The translations under genes were made by a program, and so were the position numbers. From contig NZ_JBDVNC010000033.1 in assembly GCF_039969785.1 (NCBI RefSeq), forward strand, positions 199,229 through 263,228: DNA of 64,000 nt. Reading direction: 5' to 3'. This document shows positions 1 through 7,839 of this stretch, piece after piece. A model generated the notes under the pieces. The model had not been told where the DNA came from. It ran no database searches and was given only the letters and a program-made list of their open reading frames with translations. Position 1 is the first letter of the stretch. Every line of letters starts with the position of its first letter. The DNA comes from Shimia sp039969785 (lineage in GTDB: Bacteria > Pseudomonadota > Alphaproteobacteria > Rhodobacterales > Rhodobacteraceae).

Positions 1-1
1 G

Positions 2-796
2 GTCAAGAATCTGCCCAAAGGCGACTGGCTGGGTTGGGGTGAGATCCTGCAGTCCGGACGTGATGCCGGTTGGGGCCTGTTCCTGATCGTGATCATTCTG
101 GGCGGGATTTACGGTGGTATCTTTACGCCAACCGAAGCGGCGGCTGTTGCAGCGGTCTATTCCTTCCTGATTGCATCGTTCATCTACAAAGACATGGGCC
201 CCCTGTCAGAAGACGCCAATGGCGGTACCAAAGGCAGCTTGTTGAAAAAGCCGCTGGCGTTGATCACGGCCTTTTTTCACGGCGACACAAAACACACGTT
301 GTTTGAGGCGGGCAAGCTGACGGTGACGTTGTTGTTCGTGATCGCCAACGCGTTGATCCTGAAGCATGTTCTGACCGAGCAGCAGGTGCCCCAGCATATC
401 GCGGGCGTCATGCTGAGTGCAGGCTTTGGGCCGATCATGTTCCTTGTGGTTGTCAACGTGATCCTGCTGATAGGTGGACAGTTCATGGAGCCATCAGGGT
501 TGCTGGTCATCGTTGCACCGCTGGTGTTCCCGATCGCTATTCAACTGGGTATTGATCCGATCCATCTGGGCATCATCATGGTGGTCAACATGGAGATCGG
601 GATGATTACACCGCCGGTGGGGCTGAACCTGTTCGTCACATCCGGTGTGGCAGGCATGCCAATGATGGGCGTGGTGCGCGCCGCACTTCCGTTCCTCGCC
701 GTGCTCTTCGTCTTCCTGATCATGGTGACCTATATCCCATGGATTTCGACCTTCCTGCCCAACACTTTCATGGGGCCGGAAATCATCACAAACTAA
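2..796 (+). CDS. TRAP transporter large permease (DctM family), 3' part only
   Basis: The reading frame is open from the window edge to the TAA at 794-796, giving the last 264 residues of a membrane protein. It contains several long hydrophobic segments and two features typical of DctM-type permeases: GIFTPTEAAAVAA near the start and MEIGMITPPVGLNLFV near the end. Such proteins are the 12-helix channel subunit of tripartite (TRAP) sodium-driven uptake systems for organic acids in the inner membrane. The 5' part and any partner genes lie outside the window, so the substrate cannot be inferred. A GTG at 89 opens a shorter frame but is internal to the gene. A strong terminator follows 21 bases after the stop. 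Confidence 0.92.
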   Translation, partial: VKNLPKGDWLGWGEILQSGRDAGWGLFLIVIILGGIYGGIFTPTEAAAVAAVYSFLIASFIYKDMGPLSEDANGGTKGSLLKKPLALITAFFHGDTKHTLFEAGKLTVTLLFVIANALILKHVLTEQQVPQHIAGVMLSAGFGPIMFLVVVNVILLIGGQFMEPSGLLVIVAPLVFPIAIQLGIDPIHLGIIMVVNMEIGMITPPVGLNLFVTSGVAGMPMMGVVRAALPFLAVLFVFLIMVTYIPWISTFLPNTFMGPEIITN

Positions 797-817
797 TCGC
801 GACACATTGCGATAAAG

Positions 818-849
818 CGGCCCCGGAGTGATGTCCGGGGCCGTTTTTT
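818..849 (+). terminator. Rho-independent terminator after the TRAP permease gene
   Basis: A ten-base-pair stem (CGGCCCCGGA / TCCGGGGCCG) with a six-base loop is followed by six T residues. It ends the TRAP transcription unit. The opposite strand has a shorter T-rich tail, so it may also stop transcripts of the sulfotransferase pseudogene coming from the right. Confidence 0.9.
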
Positions 850-868
850 GTGCGGAAAGTGGCCTGCG

Positions 869-1504
869 TTATGTTGGTTCACCGCACAGAGCGTCCCAGA
901 AATCTGCGCTTAGATTGTGGTGGGGAAACGCACCGTCGGGCACGGGTACATCCAGAAAGGCGCATAACGGTTCCCAGCCCTGTGCCACATCAAAAACCAG
1001 CAGGTCCTGGGCAGGCACAGCTGCGCGCACGTCCGCCGTTCTTTGTTCAAACGCTGCAAGTACAGTGTCGCGATCCCGGAAATTTCCACCAAAGGTCTGC
1101 TCACCGATATGTTCGCGGTTCATATCAAGCAACTCTTTGATCGGAGGGGGCAGATCCATCGACGGATAGACCTCAAGCAACCTGCCAATTGTCTTGTCAA
1201 ACCTGGCCCACCAGTTTTCAGCCGGGCGGACAGAGTGCAGGACTTTGGCGTCCGGAAAGGCCGCTTTTGCCTGACGCCAGAAATGTGCACCGGGCCAGTC
1301 AACCTGGCTTGCGTAGCCCTTGTAAACGGTTTCCCAATCAGTTGGCTCACCCTTTACTGCAGCTTACCAGAGTGGCAATTGATCTATCTTCTCAACAACT
1401 TCGTGCATGTGGTGACACGGTCCGAAGCCCAGTAATTCCAGAGCTTCCTTAATAGATTTCGTGCCGGTCCGTCCAAATCCGGACCCAATAATTTTCAATC
1501 CCAT
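869..1504 (-). pseudogene. Sulfotransferase-family gene with one in-frame stop codon
   Basis: Read from the ATG at 1504, one frame runs for 211 codons with a single TAA at 1366-1364 (codon 47). The product begins MGLKIIGSGFGRTGTKSIKE, a P-loop-like sulfotransferase start (GFGRTGT binds the PAPS cofactor). It continues through HFWRQAKAAFPDAKVLHSVR to the C-terminal GWEPLCAFLDVPVPD, which is typical of the family annotated as Sulfotransfer_4. The stop falls in the context LPLW-stop-AAVKGEPTDWE, where a Gln codon (CAA) would fit, so one C-to-T change explains it. The rest of the frame is undamaged, so the event is probably recent, or the base is a sequencing error. A TTG at 1180 could start only the last 103 residues, which lack the cofactor-binding part. 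Confidence 0.82.
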
Positions 1505-1726
1505 CCTACAGTCCCTTTTGCTGAATGCCCAAGGGTAGCCGCGCAGGGACGATAAGGATAATGATTTGGTAATTTGTTCGCGCCACTAAGGTGAGCGAGG
1601 CTAGGTAATCGCGAGAATGCAAAGGCTCGAAACCAGTGCCGTGTAAACTGCGCCCTCAGCCCGATTTCGAAACGACGAGGCAATGAGCGCGCAGTTTATT
1701 CATTCAGAGTGTCGATATGCGCGCGG

Positions 1727-2476
1727 TTAAGCTGCGCCCAGTGCGTCGATGATGCCGCGGAAATCTGCGGCCTTCAGGCTGGCGCCGCCCACAAGCGCGC
1801 CGTCAACATTGGGTACACCAAAGATTTCGGCGGCATTGGACGGTTTGACCGAACCGCCGTACAGCAAACGCACCGAACGGCCCACACCGGCGCCAAAGCG
1901 TTTTTCCAGACGGGCGCGGATGAAGTCATGCACTTCGCCAATCTGCGACAGGGTCGGGACCAGACCGGTGCCGATGGCCCAGATCGGTTCATAAGCAACC
2001 ACGAGGTTTTCGCCGGTTGCGCTGTCAGGAATGGAGCCTGCCAGTTGGCCGCCGATGATGTCGAGCGTGTTGTCCGCTTCGCGTTGCGACAGGCTTTCGC
2101 CAAGGCAGACGATCGCGATCAGGTTTGCATCCCACGCGGCGCGGGTTTTGTCGCGTACATCTTCGTCGGTTTCATTGTGGTCTTCGCGGCGTTCGGAATG
2201 GCCGAGAATAACAGATGTCGCCCCTGCGTCGCGCAGCATTTCGGCGGAAACGTCTCCGGTATGTGCGCCGGTGGTCTGGGCGTGGCAGTCCTGACCGCCA
2301 ACAGACACATCGCTGTCATTTACAAGGGTTGCCGCGCGGCTGAGCAGGGTCGCAGGCGGGCAGATCAGGATGTCAGTTTTATCCGGCGCAGGGGCCGCCG
2401 CCAGTGCGGATAGCTCAGACAACGACGTGTCTGTTCCGTTCATTTTCCAATTTCCGGCGGCCAGTTTGCGACGCAT
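1727..2476 (-). CDS. tpiA: Triosephosphate isomerase
   Basis: This 249-residue protein interconverts dihydroxyacetone phosphate and glyceraldehyde 3-phosphate in glycolysis and gluconeogenesis. All active-site elements are visible: NWKMN with Lys11, GHSERR with the electrophile His93, AYEPIWAIGTG with the catalytic base Glu163, and the phosphate-binding LYGGSV motif near the C-terminus. The length matches the bacterial family. It stands alone on the minus strand, 84 bases downstream of the iron-sulfur gene at 2561-2959. About 220 bases without a recognisable gene separate it from the sulfotransferase pseudogene. Confidence 0.98.
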   Translation of the reverse strand: MRRKLAAGNWKMNGTDTSLSELSALAAAPAPDKTDILICPPATLLSRAATLVNDSDVSVGGQDCHAQTTGAHTGDVSAEMLRDAGATSVILGHSERREDHNETDEDVRDKTRAAWDANLIAIVCLGESLSQREADNTLDIIGGQLAGSIPDSATGENLVVAYEPIWAIGTGLVPTLSQIGEVHDFIRARLEKRFGAGVGRSVRLLYGGSVKPSNAAEIFGVPNVDGALVGGASLKAADFRGIIDALGAA

Positions 2477-2560
2477 GTATTCATCCTTTAAAGCTTCAAA
2501 AAAGTCAGATGTGTTGTGTGCTTTGTCGCGGGGCAGGTCAAGGGGGCCCTTCGACTTGGG

Positions 2561-2959
2561 TCAGTTCAATTTCGGCGGTGCGTCGGTGATCATGTCCTCA
2601 GACAGGTCTTCGATGTCTTTGAATTTGATCGATTCACCGCAGCCACACGCATCAGCCACGTTGGGGTTGTTGAACTTGAAACCAGATTCCAAAAGCGAAA
2701 CTTCGTAGTCGATTTCGGTGCCAAACAGGAACATCTGGGCCATGGGCGCAATCATCACCCGGGCGCCGCTTTGTTCGACAACTTCGTCATGCGGATCGGT
2801 TTCGGTCACGTATTCCATGGTGTATTCCATGCCCGCGCAGCCGCCTTTTTTGACGCCAATGCGCAGACCCGCGTGACCTTCGGCCCCCATGAGTTTCGCA
2901 ATCTGGGCGGCGGCTGTGGCGGTGATCGTGACCGCTTGTTTTCCGGGAATGCCAAACAT
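2561..2959 (-). CDS. sufA: HesB/IscA-type iron-sulfur cluster carrier (SufA-like)
   Basis: This 132-residue A-type carrier receives Fe-S clusters from the assembly scaffold and passes them to apo-proteins in the cytoplasm. The three cysteine ligands are present, one in KKGGCAGMEY and two in the C-terminal CGCGES. The start is supported by the ribosome-binding site GGAGGAA just upstream of the ATG. It lies 28 bases downstream of the DUF59/SufT-like gene in the same direction, so the two are probably cotranscribed as the end of a SUF-type cluster. The rest of that cluster is not in the window. The choice between SufA and other A-type names rests on context only. Confidence 0.92.
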   Translation of the reverse strand: MFGIPGKQAVTITATAAAQIAKLMGAEGHAGLRIGVKKGGCAGMEYTMEYVTETDPHDEVVEQSGARVMIAPMAQMFLFGTEIDYEVSLLESGFKFNNPNVADACGCGESIKFKDIEDLSEDMITDAPPKLN

Positions 2960-2987
2960 CAGCTTTCCTCCTCAACCGATTGTTAAA

Positions 2988-3350
2988 TCACATAAAGCCC
3001 AGCTCAAGTCGGGCTTCATCCGACATCATTTCCATTCCCCATGGCGGCGACCAGACCAGTTCGACATCCACCGTGCGCACACCGGCAACACCGGCCACGG
3101 CCTCCTGTAACCAGCCCGGCATTTCACCCGCAACAGGGCAACCCGGTGCGGTCAGGGTCATGGTCAGGTTCACGTCGTTTTCAGCGTCGATCAGGATCGT
3201 GTAGATCAGGCCCAGGTCATAAATATTGACCGGAATTTCCGGGTCATAGACGCTGCGGCACGCTTCCACGATCTGCTCGTGCAGCGGGTGGTCGGTGCTG
3301 GATGGCGCGATCAGTGGCGTGCCTTCAACGGGGTCCGGAGCCTGGGTCAT
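2988..3350 (-). CDS. SUF-system assembly protein of the MIP18/DUF59 family (SufT-like)
   Basis: This 120-residue protein belongs to the DUF59 (MIP18/PaaD-like) family. Members help mature Fe-S proteins and often follow suf genes. Family signatures seen are DPEIPVNIYDLGLIY around residue 37 and TAPGCPVAGE around residue 67, whose cysteine is the conserved reactive one. A variable N-terminal extension of about 20 residues precedes the domain. The gene reads directly into the A-type carrier gene 28 bases downstream. The upstream 130 bases, up to the pentapeptide-repeat gene, show no further gene. Assignment to SufT rather than PaaD follows from the neighbour and the absence of phenylacetate genes. 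Confidence 0.9.
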   Translation of the reverse strand: MTQAPDPVEGTPLIAPSSTDHPLHEQIVEACRSVYDPEIPVNIYDLGLIYTILIDAENDVNLTMTLTAPGCPVAGEMPGWLQEAVAGVAGVRTVDVELVWSPPWGMEMMSDEARLELGFM

Positions 3351-3480
3351 ATCATGTCCTGCTTTATTCCTGAGTTTTTCATATAGGAAATACGAAGGTC
3401 AAGGTCCAGAGGGGGAAATGCGCGAAAGCGCGCATCTGCAGCGCGTCGGTATCCTGTCGGTATTGCGTCGGTGTGGATGG

Positions 3481-5328
3481 TCAGTTGGCGGTGTCCGGGT
3501 CGATGGGATCAGTGAACCACGTGCAGCCGGGGGGCGGCGGGATGGCTGGGACGTCGTGGTATTGGGGCGGTGCAATAAGTTGCCATTTTAGTTTGTGCCA
3601 AGACGGGTCTAGTGTCAGCCACCCATGCCAACGTCCAAAGAACTCCTCGTCGATCAACGGTACGGGGTTTTCACCAACCCAGTTCCGAAGACAGGGATGG
3701 CCTATTTGTTTTTGCATGTTCGGTGGTATTGCAACTGAGGCATCAAAGAAGGCATTTCGCCAATCGGTTTTGGCGTCAAGAATCGCGCTGTTGAAATCCA
3801 CAAACCTGAGCGCGCCGCCATTGTTTATGCTCGCGTTCAGGTTTGTGGCGTATAACAGTATTGGGGCTTCGGGCGCGCCGGTCAGGAGTGCCCCGGAGAG
3901 GTCTGCGTTTTGCATTTGCGCCCCGGTGATAATTGCGTTTTGCATCTGGGATCGAAAGAGGTTTGCATTTTGCATCTGGGTTTCGATGAGGATAGCGTTT
4001 TGCATCTTTGCCCACGAGAGATTTGAATTATGCATCTTTGACCGAAAGAGGATTGCGCCTTTCATCTTTGCTTCGGAAAGGTTTGCGTTTTGCATCTGCG
4101 CCCCGGAAAGGTCTGCGTTTTGCATCTGGGATCGAAAGAGGTTTGCATTTTGTATCTGCGCTTCGAAGAGGTTTACGTTTTGCATCTGTGCCTCGGAGAG
4201 GTTTGCGTTTTGCATCTGGGCCTCGGAGAGGATTGCGTTTTGCATCTGCGCCCGGGAGAGGCTTGCGCCGGGCAGGAAAGCGTTCGGCATTACGGCGTGG
4301 CGCAGATCGGGGCGGGTGGCCTTAGCGGCGCTCCATGTTGGTTTTTTGAGCGCGGCGTGGGTGGCGGATTGACGTGCTTTCCATTCAGATTCGAATGCCT
4401 CGGGCGGAATGAATTCTGGTTGGGGTGTGACGTCTGCTTGGTCGGGGTGGCCAAAGGTGCGGGTCAGCCAGCCGGGTTTTGGCGCGCTGGGGCGTTGGCA
4501 GGCGGGGGCCTCTCGCTTGCACCACTGCGACAGAAATTCCTTGCGGGCAATGTCATAAGGAAGCCAGCCCGCTGGGCGTTCCACGAGGTCCTGGCCGGTC
4601 AGATCAAGCGGCGCGAGGGGGATCCAGTCTGAGGGTTCTTCGGTCAGGCTGTGACTGATGATGAAGATAAACGGTGTGGTCAGGATCAGGGATATGTTGA
4701 TGCCGAGCCCCTGCCAGACGTTGGGGTTGGCGCTTGCACCGTCGCGCATGCGGCGGATCATCATGACCATGCTGGCCCATGCAAAGATCAGTGCAAAGAG
4801 CAGGCAGGCGGCGATCAGGCCGGTCATTACGAATGAGCGCGCGGCGAGGGATTCCAGCCAGAGAAAGCCCAGGACAATTGGGCCAAAGGCCCATGCCAGC
4901 AGGAAATTCCAAAAGGCGTTGGGCCATTCCATAGCACGGCGTGGGGTGCTTTGATCCTTTTGGCCAAAGCGCGATTTGCGCAGGAACAGGGCGCTGTCGA
5001 GCAAAAGCCATGGGGCAATCGCCTGTCCCAGCGGTTGATCGCCTTGGGTTGCGTCAGCTGCGCCAAGCGCGTCCCACAGGCGGATCAGGTAGAGGTGGAA
5101 ATAGGCGTAGATGGCGGTGACCAGCAGTGGGGCGGCGTAGAAGAACAGCGGCGTGGGCACCGAGACGTTGATCAGGGGCAGGTCGGTGGCGCGGTTGACG
5201 CCGTAAAAGTCGATATGTTCGACCCCCATCAGGGTGATACCGACAAACAGCAGCACCGAGAGCAGGGCGAACCACGTGGCGCGCGCGTTTTTGGTGAGGG
5301 CGTCAATACGTTCGACTTGGGTGGTCAT
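3481..5328 (-). CDS. Membrane protein with C-terminal pentapeptide-repeat domain
   Basis: This 615-residue protein has an N-terminal membrane part and a soluble repeat part. Hydrophobic segments are visible at about residues 17-36, 58-84, 137-160, 165-192 and 208-228. A linker rich in Pro and charged residues (about 230-350) follows. Residues 360-479 are twelve perfectly phased ten-residue units of the type AQMQNANLSE, each equal to two pentapeptides of the A(N/D)LXX kind. Such domains form right-handed four-sided beta helices. The last 135 residues contain further weak repeats and a Trp/Pro-rich tail. Its function is not known; many Rhodobacterales carry similar membrane-anchored pentapeptide proteins. 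It stands alone, with no partner gene in the same direction close by. See the separate repeat entry for the DNA array. Confidence 0.85.
   Translation of the reverse strand: MTTQVERIDALTKNARATWFALLSVLLFVGITLMGVEHIDFYGVNRATDLPLINVSVPTPLFFYAAPLLVTAIYAYFHLYLIRLWDALGAADATQGDQPLGQAIAPWLLLDSALFLRKSRFGQKDQSTPRRAMEWPNAFWNFLLAWAFGPIVLGFLWLESLAARSFVMTGLIAACLLFALIFAWASMVMMIRRMRDGASANPNVWQGLGINISLILTTPFIFIISHSLTEEPSDWIPLAPLDLTGQDLVERPAGWLPYDIARKEFLSQWCKREAPACQRPSAPKPGWLTRTFGHPDQADVTPQPEFIPPEAFESEWKARQSATHAALKKPTWSAAKATRPDLRHAVMPNAFLPGASLSRAQMQNAILSEAQMQNANLSEAQMQNVNLFEAQIQNANLFRSQMQNADLSGAQMQNANLSEAKMKGAILFRSKMHNSNLSWAKMQNAILIETQMQNANLFRSQMQNAIITGAQMQNADLSGALLTGAPEAPILLYATNLNASINNGGALRFVDFNSAILDAKTDWRNAFFDASVAIPPNMQKQIGHPCLRNWVGENPVPLIDEEFFGRWHGWLTLDPSWHKLKWQLIAPPQYHDVPAIPPPPGCTWFTDPIDPDTAN
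3892..4251 (-). repeat. Twelve-unit 30-bp tandem repeat inside the pentapeptide gene
   Basis: On the plus strand the unit reads like TTTGCGTTTTGCATCTG followed by about 13 bases such as CGCCCCGGAAAGG, repeated without spacers. The units stay in frame and each encodes ten residues. Positions encoding the Gln-Met-Gln-Asn core are almost invariant. Variation is concentrated at the last two residues (SE, FR, SG, FE, IE, SW). DNA conservation is high enough for copy-number change by slippage or unequal recombination. Confidence 0.9.
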
Positions 5329-5402
5329 AAAAATGCCTGCTGCGATATGGCGTAAACCTATGGCAGCAGGCTAGCAGAGTTGTGGGCGGACGCCAATTGG
5401 CG

Positions 5403-5678
5403 TCAGTCGTTGATGTCGCGGTCGAAGGTTTTGACCTGTCCGGTGGGCAGGGAAAACAGCCGGCGCAGGACCAGCCATGCGACCAGAGAAAAGGCGGCAA
5501 AGATCAAAAACAGCATCGGCGGGGACACAAGTTGCAGCGGGCCAAACAGCATCAGCCCGACTGCTGCGGCGCCGATGGCAAAGCCCAGAAACACAAAGCC
5601 GGGCACCAGAGTCTCAAGGATGACGAGCACCAGTGCCGCCGCGAGCCAGACCCACCAAGTTGTCAGAAGCTCTGTCAT
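5403..5678 (-). CDS. Short NfeD-like membrane protein
   Basis: This 91-residue protein has three closely spaced hydrophobic segments (about 8-27, 29-45 and 52-70) with the family features ETLVPGFVFLGFAIGA and LVLRRLF. It lacks the C-terminal OB-fold of longer NfeD proteins. Its start codon overlaps the stop of the stomatin-like gene upstream by one base, so the two are translated together. Short NfeD proteins paired with SPFH proteins (as in E. coli QmcA-YbbK) are thought to organise membrane microdomains and protein quality control. The biochemical role is not settled. Confidence 0.88.
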   Translation of the reverse strand: MTELLTTWWVWLAAALVLVILETLVPGFVFLGFAIGAAAVGLMLFGPLQLVSPPMLFLIFAAFSLVAWLVLRRLFSLPTGQVKTFDRDIND

Positions 5679-6568
5679 CAGCGGCCTCCCTTGAGCAGTT
5701 TGAACGCGTCGCCAAAGGCTTCGAGCGCGGCGGCGGGCAGCAGGATTGTCTGTTTGCCTTCGCCTTCGCCCAATGCATTCAGGGCTTCGACCTGTTTCAG
5801 GGCGACCTGATATTGTGCCGCTTCTACGCCGTTTTCCTTGATGGCGGCGGCGACAACAGAGGTGGCATAGGCTTCGGCATCGGCTTGGATACGGCGTGCT
5901 TTGGCGGATTGTTCTGAGGCGTAAAGCTCGGCGTCGGCCTGAAGCTCGACGGCGCGTTTGTGGCCTTCGGCCTCGGTCACTTGCGCGCGGCGGGCGCGTT
6001 CGGCGTTGAGCTGTTGCAGCATGGCGTCGCGGGTGGCCTGATCCAGATTCACGTCCAGAATTTCGGCGCGGGTAACTTCGATACCCCAGTCATCCACGGC
6101 GTCTTCGACGCTGGCTTGAATGGATTCAATCAGGCTGGCGCGATTGGACTGTACCTCGTCGAGATCCATTTTACCGATATTGGCCCGCACGATTCCGGCC
6201 ACGGTGGTTGCGATGGCGCCGTCGACATCGCGGATCCGGTAAACGGTCTTTTCCGGTTCCAGAATGCGGTAGAATACAGAGGTGTCGATTTGCACCAGCA
6301 CGTTGTCCTTGGTGATCGCGTCCTGTGTGGCGTTGGGCAGCTGGCGTTCCAGAATAGAGATTTTGTGGCGCACAACATCAAGGAAAGGCACAACAAAGTT
6401 GATGCCGGGTCCAAGCACCGAGTGCAGGCGACCAAAGCGCTCGACGACGAATTTCTCGGATTGCGGGACGATGCGCACGCCTTTGAGGATGACGATGATC
6501 AGGAAGATCGCCGCGAGGATCAGCACAATGTTCTGAGATAGGATTCCGATCAGGACGTCTTCGATCAT
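5678..6568 (-). CDS. qmcA: SPFH/stomatin-family membrane protein (QmcA-like)
   Basis: This 296-residue protein has one N-terminal membrane anchor (about residues 8-28). The SPFH (band 7) domain follows, beginning VPQSEKFVVERFGRLHSVLGPGINFVVPF. An Ala/Glu/Arg-rich coiled coil (about 195-250) carries the typical NAERARRAQVTEAEGHKRA pattern. The closest named relative by layout is E. coli QmcA, which forms large cage-like assemblies around FtsH-HflKC-type complexes. It is the first gene of a two-gene operon with the NfeD-like partner. A 107-base intergenic region separates it from the divergent tgt gene and must hold both promoters. Confidence 0.93.
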   Translation of the reverse strand: MIEDVLIGILSQNIVLILAAIFLIIVILKGVRIVPQSEKFVVERFGRLHSVLGPGINFVVPFLDVVRHKISILERQLPNATQDAITKDNVLVQIDTSVFYRILEPEKTVYRIRDVDGAIATTVAGIVRANIGKMDLDEVQSNRASLIESIQASVEDAVDDWGIEVTRAEILDVNLDQATRDAMLQQLNAERARRAQVTEAEGHKRAVELQADAELYASEQSAKARRIQADAEAYATSVVAAAIKENGVEAAQYQVALKQVEALNALGEGEGKQTILLPAAALEAFGDAFKLLKGGR

Positions 6569-6702
6569 GGGGGTCGTCTCCTTGAAGCAATCATTTAAAC
6601 ATACGCTCTTTTCAAGTGGAGGTTGAGCGTTTGTTTTACAAGCGAATTCTGAAAGCTTAAGGAGGGGGAAATCTGTTGAAAATTCCCCGTAAAGGTACGG
6701 AA

Positions 6703-7833
6703 ATGTCTGAAAAGTTCTCGTTTTCTCTGAATGCTACGGATGGTGCGGCGCGGTCAGGCGTGATTTCCACGCCGCGCGGTGACATCCGAACGCCTGCGTT
6801 TATGCCGGTGGGGACTGCTGCGACGGTCAAGGCGATGATGCCCGAGTCGGTGCGCGCCACGGGGGCGGATATTCTGTTGGGCAACACCTATCATTTGATG
6901 CTGCGTCCGACGGCAGAGCGGATTGAGCGGTTGGGTGGGTTGCACAAATTCATGAACTGGGAGCGTCCGATCCTGACGGATTCGGGGGGCTTTCAGGTGA
7001 TGTCGCTGGCCGAGCTGCGCAAGCTGACCGAAGAAGGCGTGACATTCAAAAGCCATATCGACGGGTCCAAGCACGCGCTGACACCGGAACGGTCGATGGA
7101 AATTCAGCGCATGCTGGGCAGCGATATTGTCATGTGTTTTGACGAATGCCCCGCGCTTCCTGCGGACCGCGCCCGGATTGCCGAGAGCATGCGGTTGTCG
7201 ATGCGGTGGGCGGATCGCTCTCGTGAGGCGTTTGGGGATCGGCCGGGGCATGCGTTGTTTGGCATTATGCAGGGCGGGTTGGAGCAGGATTTGCGCGAGG
7301 AAAGTGCCAAAGCGCTGACCGATATCGGGTTTGACGGCTATGCGGTCGGCGGGTTGGCTGTGGGCGAAGGTCAAGAGGCAATGTTTGGCTGTCTGGATTA
7401 TGCGCCGGGGTATTTGCCGGTCGACAAGCCGCGTTATCTGATGGGGGTTGGCAAGCCGGATGACATTGTGGGGGCCGTGAAACGCGGCATCGACATGATG
7501 GATTGCGTGCTGCCGTCGCGATCCGGGCGCACGGGGCAGGTGTTTACCCGGCGCGGCGTGATCAATATCAAGAACGCGCGCCACGCCGAAGACCCGCGTC
7601 CGCTGGATGCCGAATGCTCGTGCCCGGCGTGTTCAAGCTATTCCCGCGCCTATCTGCATCACGTTTTTCGCGCCAATGAGATGATCTCGGGCATGTTGTT
7701 GACGTGGCATAACCTGCATTATTTTCAGGATATTATGCAGGGGATGCGGGACGCAATTGCGGCGGGCAGCTTTGACGCGTGGGAGGCAGAATTCCATGCC
7801 GGACGTGCGCAAGGCGACATCGCACCGATTTAG
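6703..7833 (+). CDS. tgt: Queuine tRNA-ribosyltransferase
   Basis: Tgt exchanges guanine-34 of GUN-anticodon tRNAs for the queuosine precursor. Visible elements are TPAFMPVGTAATVKAM, ILTDSGGFQVMS with a catalytic Asp, MMDCVLPSRSGRTG with the nucleophile Asp, and the zinc site CSCPACSSYSRAYLHHV. Counting from the ATG at 6703 the protein has 376 residues, as expected. A TTG at 6676 in the same frame has a stronger ribosome-binding site (TAAGGAGG at 6658-6665) and would add nine residues, so the true start is uncertain. The window's two tRNA-Asp(GTC) genes are substrates of this pathway. The stop is only six bases from the stop of the convergent beta-lactamase gene. Confidence 0.97.
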   Translation: MSEKFSFSLNATDGAARSGVISTPRGDIRTPAFMPVGTAATVKAMMPESVRATGADILLGNTYHLMLRPTAERIERLGGLHKFMNWERPILTDSGGFQVMSLAELRKLTEEGVTFKSHIDGSKHALTPERSMEIQRMLGSDIVMCFDECPALPADRARIAESMRLSMRWADRSREAFGDRPGHALFGIMQGGLEQDLREESAKALTDIGFDGYAVGGLAVGEGQEAMFGCLDYAPGYLPVDKPRYLMGVGKPDDIVGAVKRGIDMMDCVLPSRSGRTGQVFTRRGVINIKNARHAEDPRPLDAECSCPACSSYSRAYLHHVFRANEMISGMLLTWHNLHYFQDIMQGMRDAIAAGSFDAWEAEFHAGRAQGDIAPI

Positions 7834-7839
7834 GCTGTG

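Noticed and set aside
869..1504. Frameshift in the sulfotransferase gene
   Set aside because: Both halves are in the same frame; the only defect is the in-frame TAA at 1366-1364.
1495..1683. 62-codon minus-strand frame upstream of the sulfotransferase pseudogene
   Set aside because: No recognisable content, and it overlaps the real start of the pseudogene in another frame.
3892..4251. Regular 30-bp repeats that look like a CRISPR array
   Set aside because: The repeats are contiguous without spacers, stay in frame with a long coding region, and encode pentapeptides; no cas genes are nearby.
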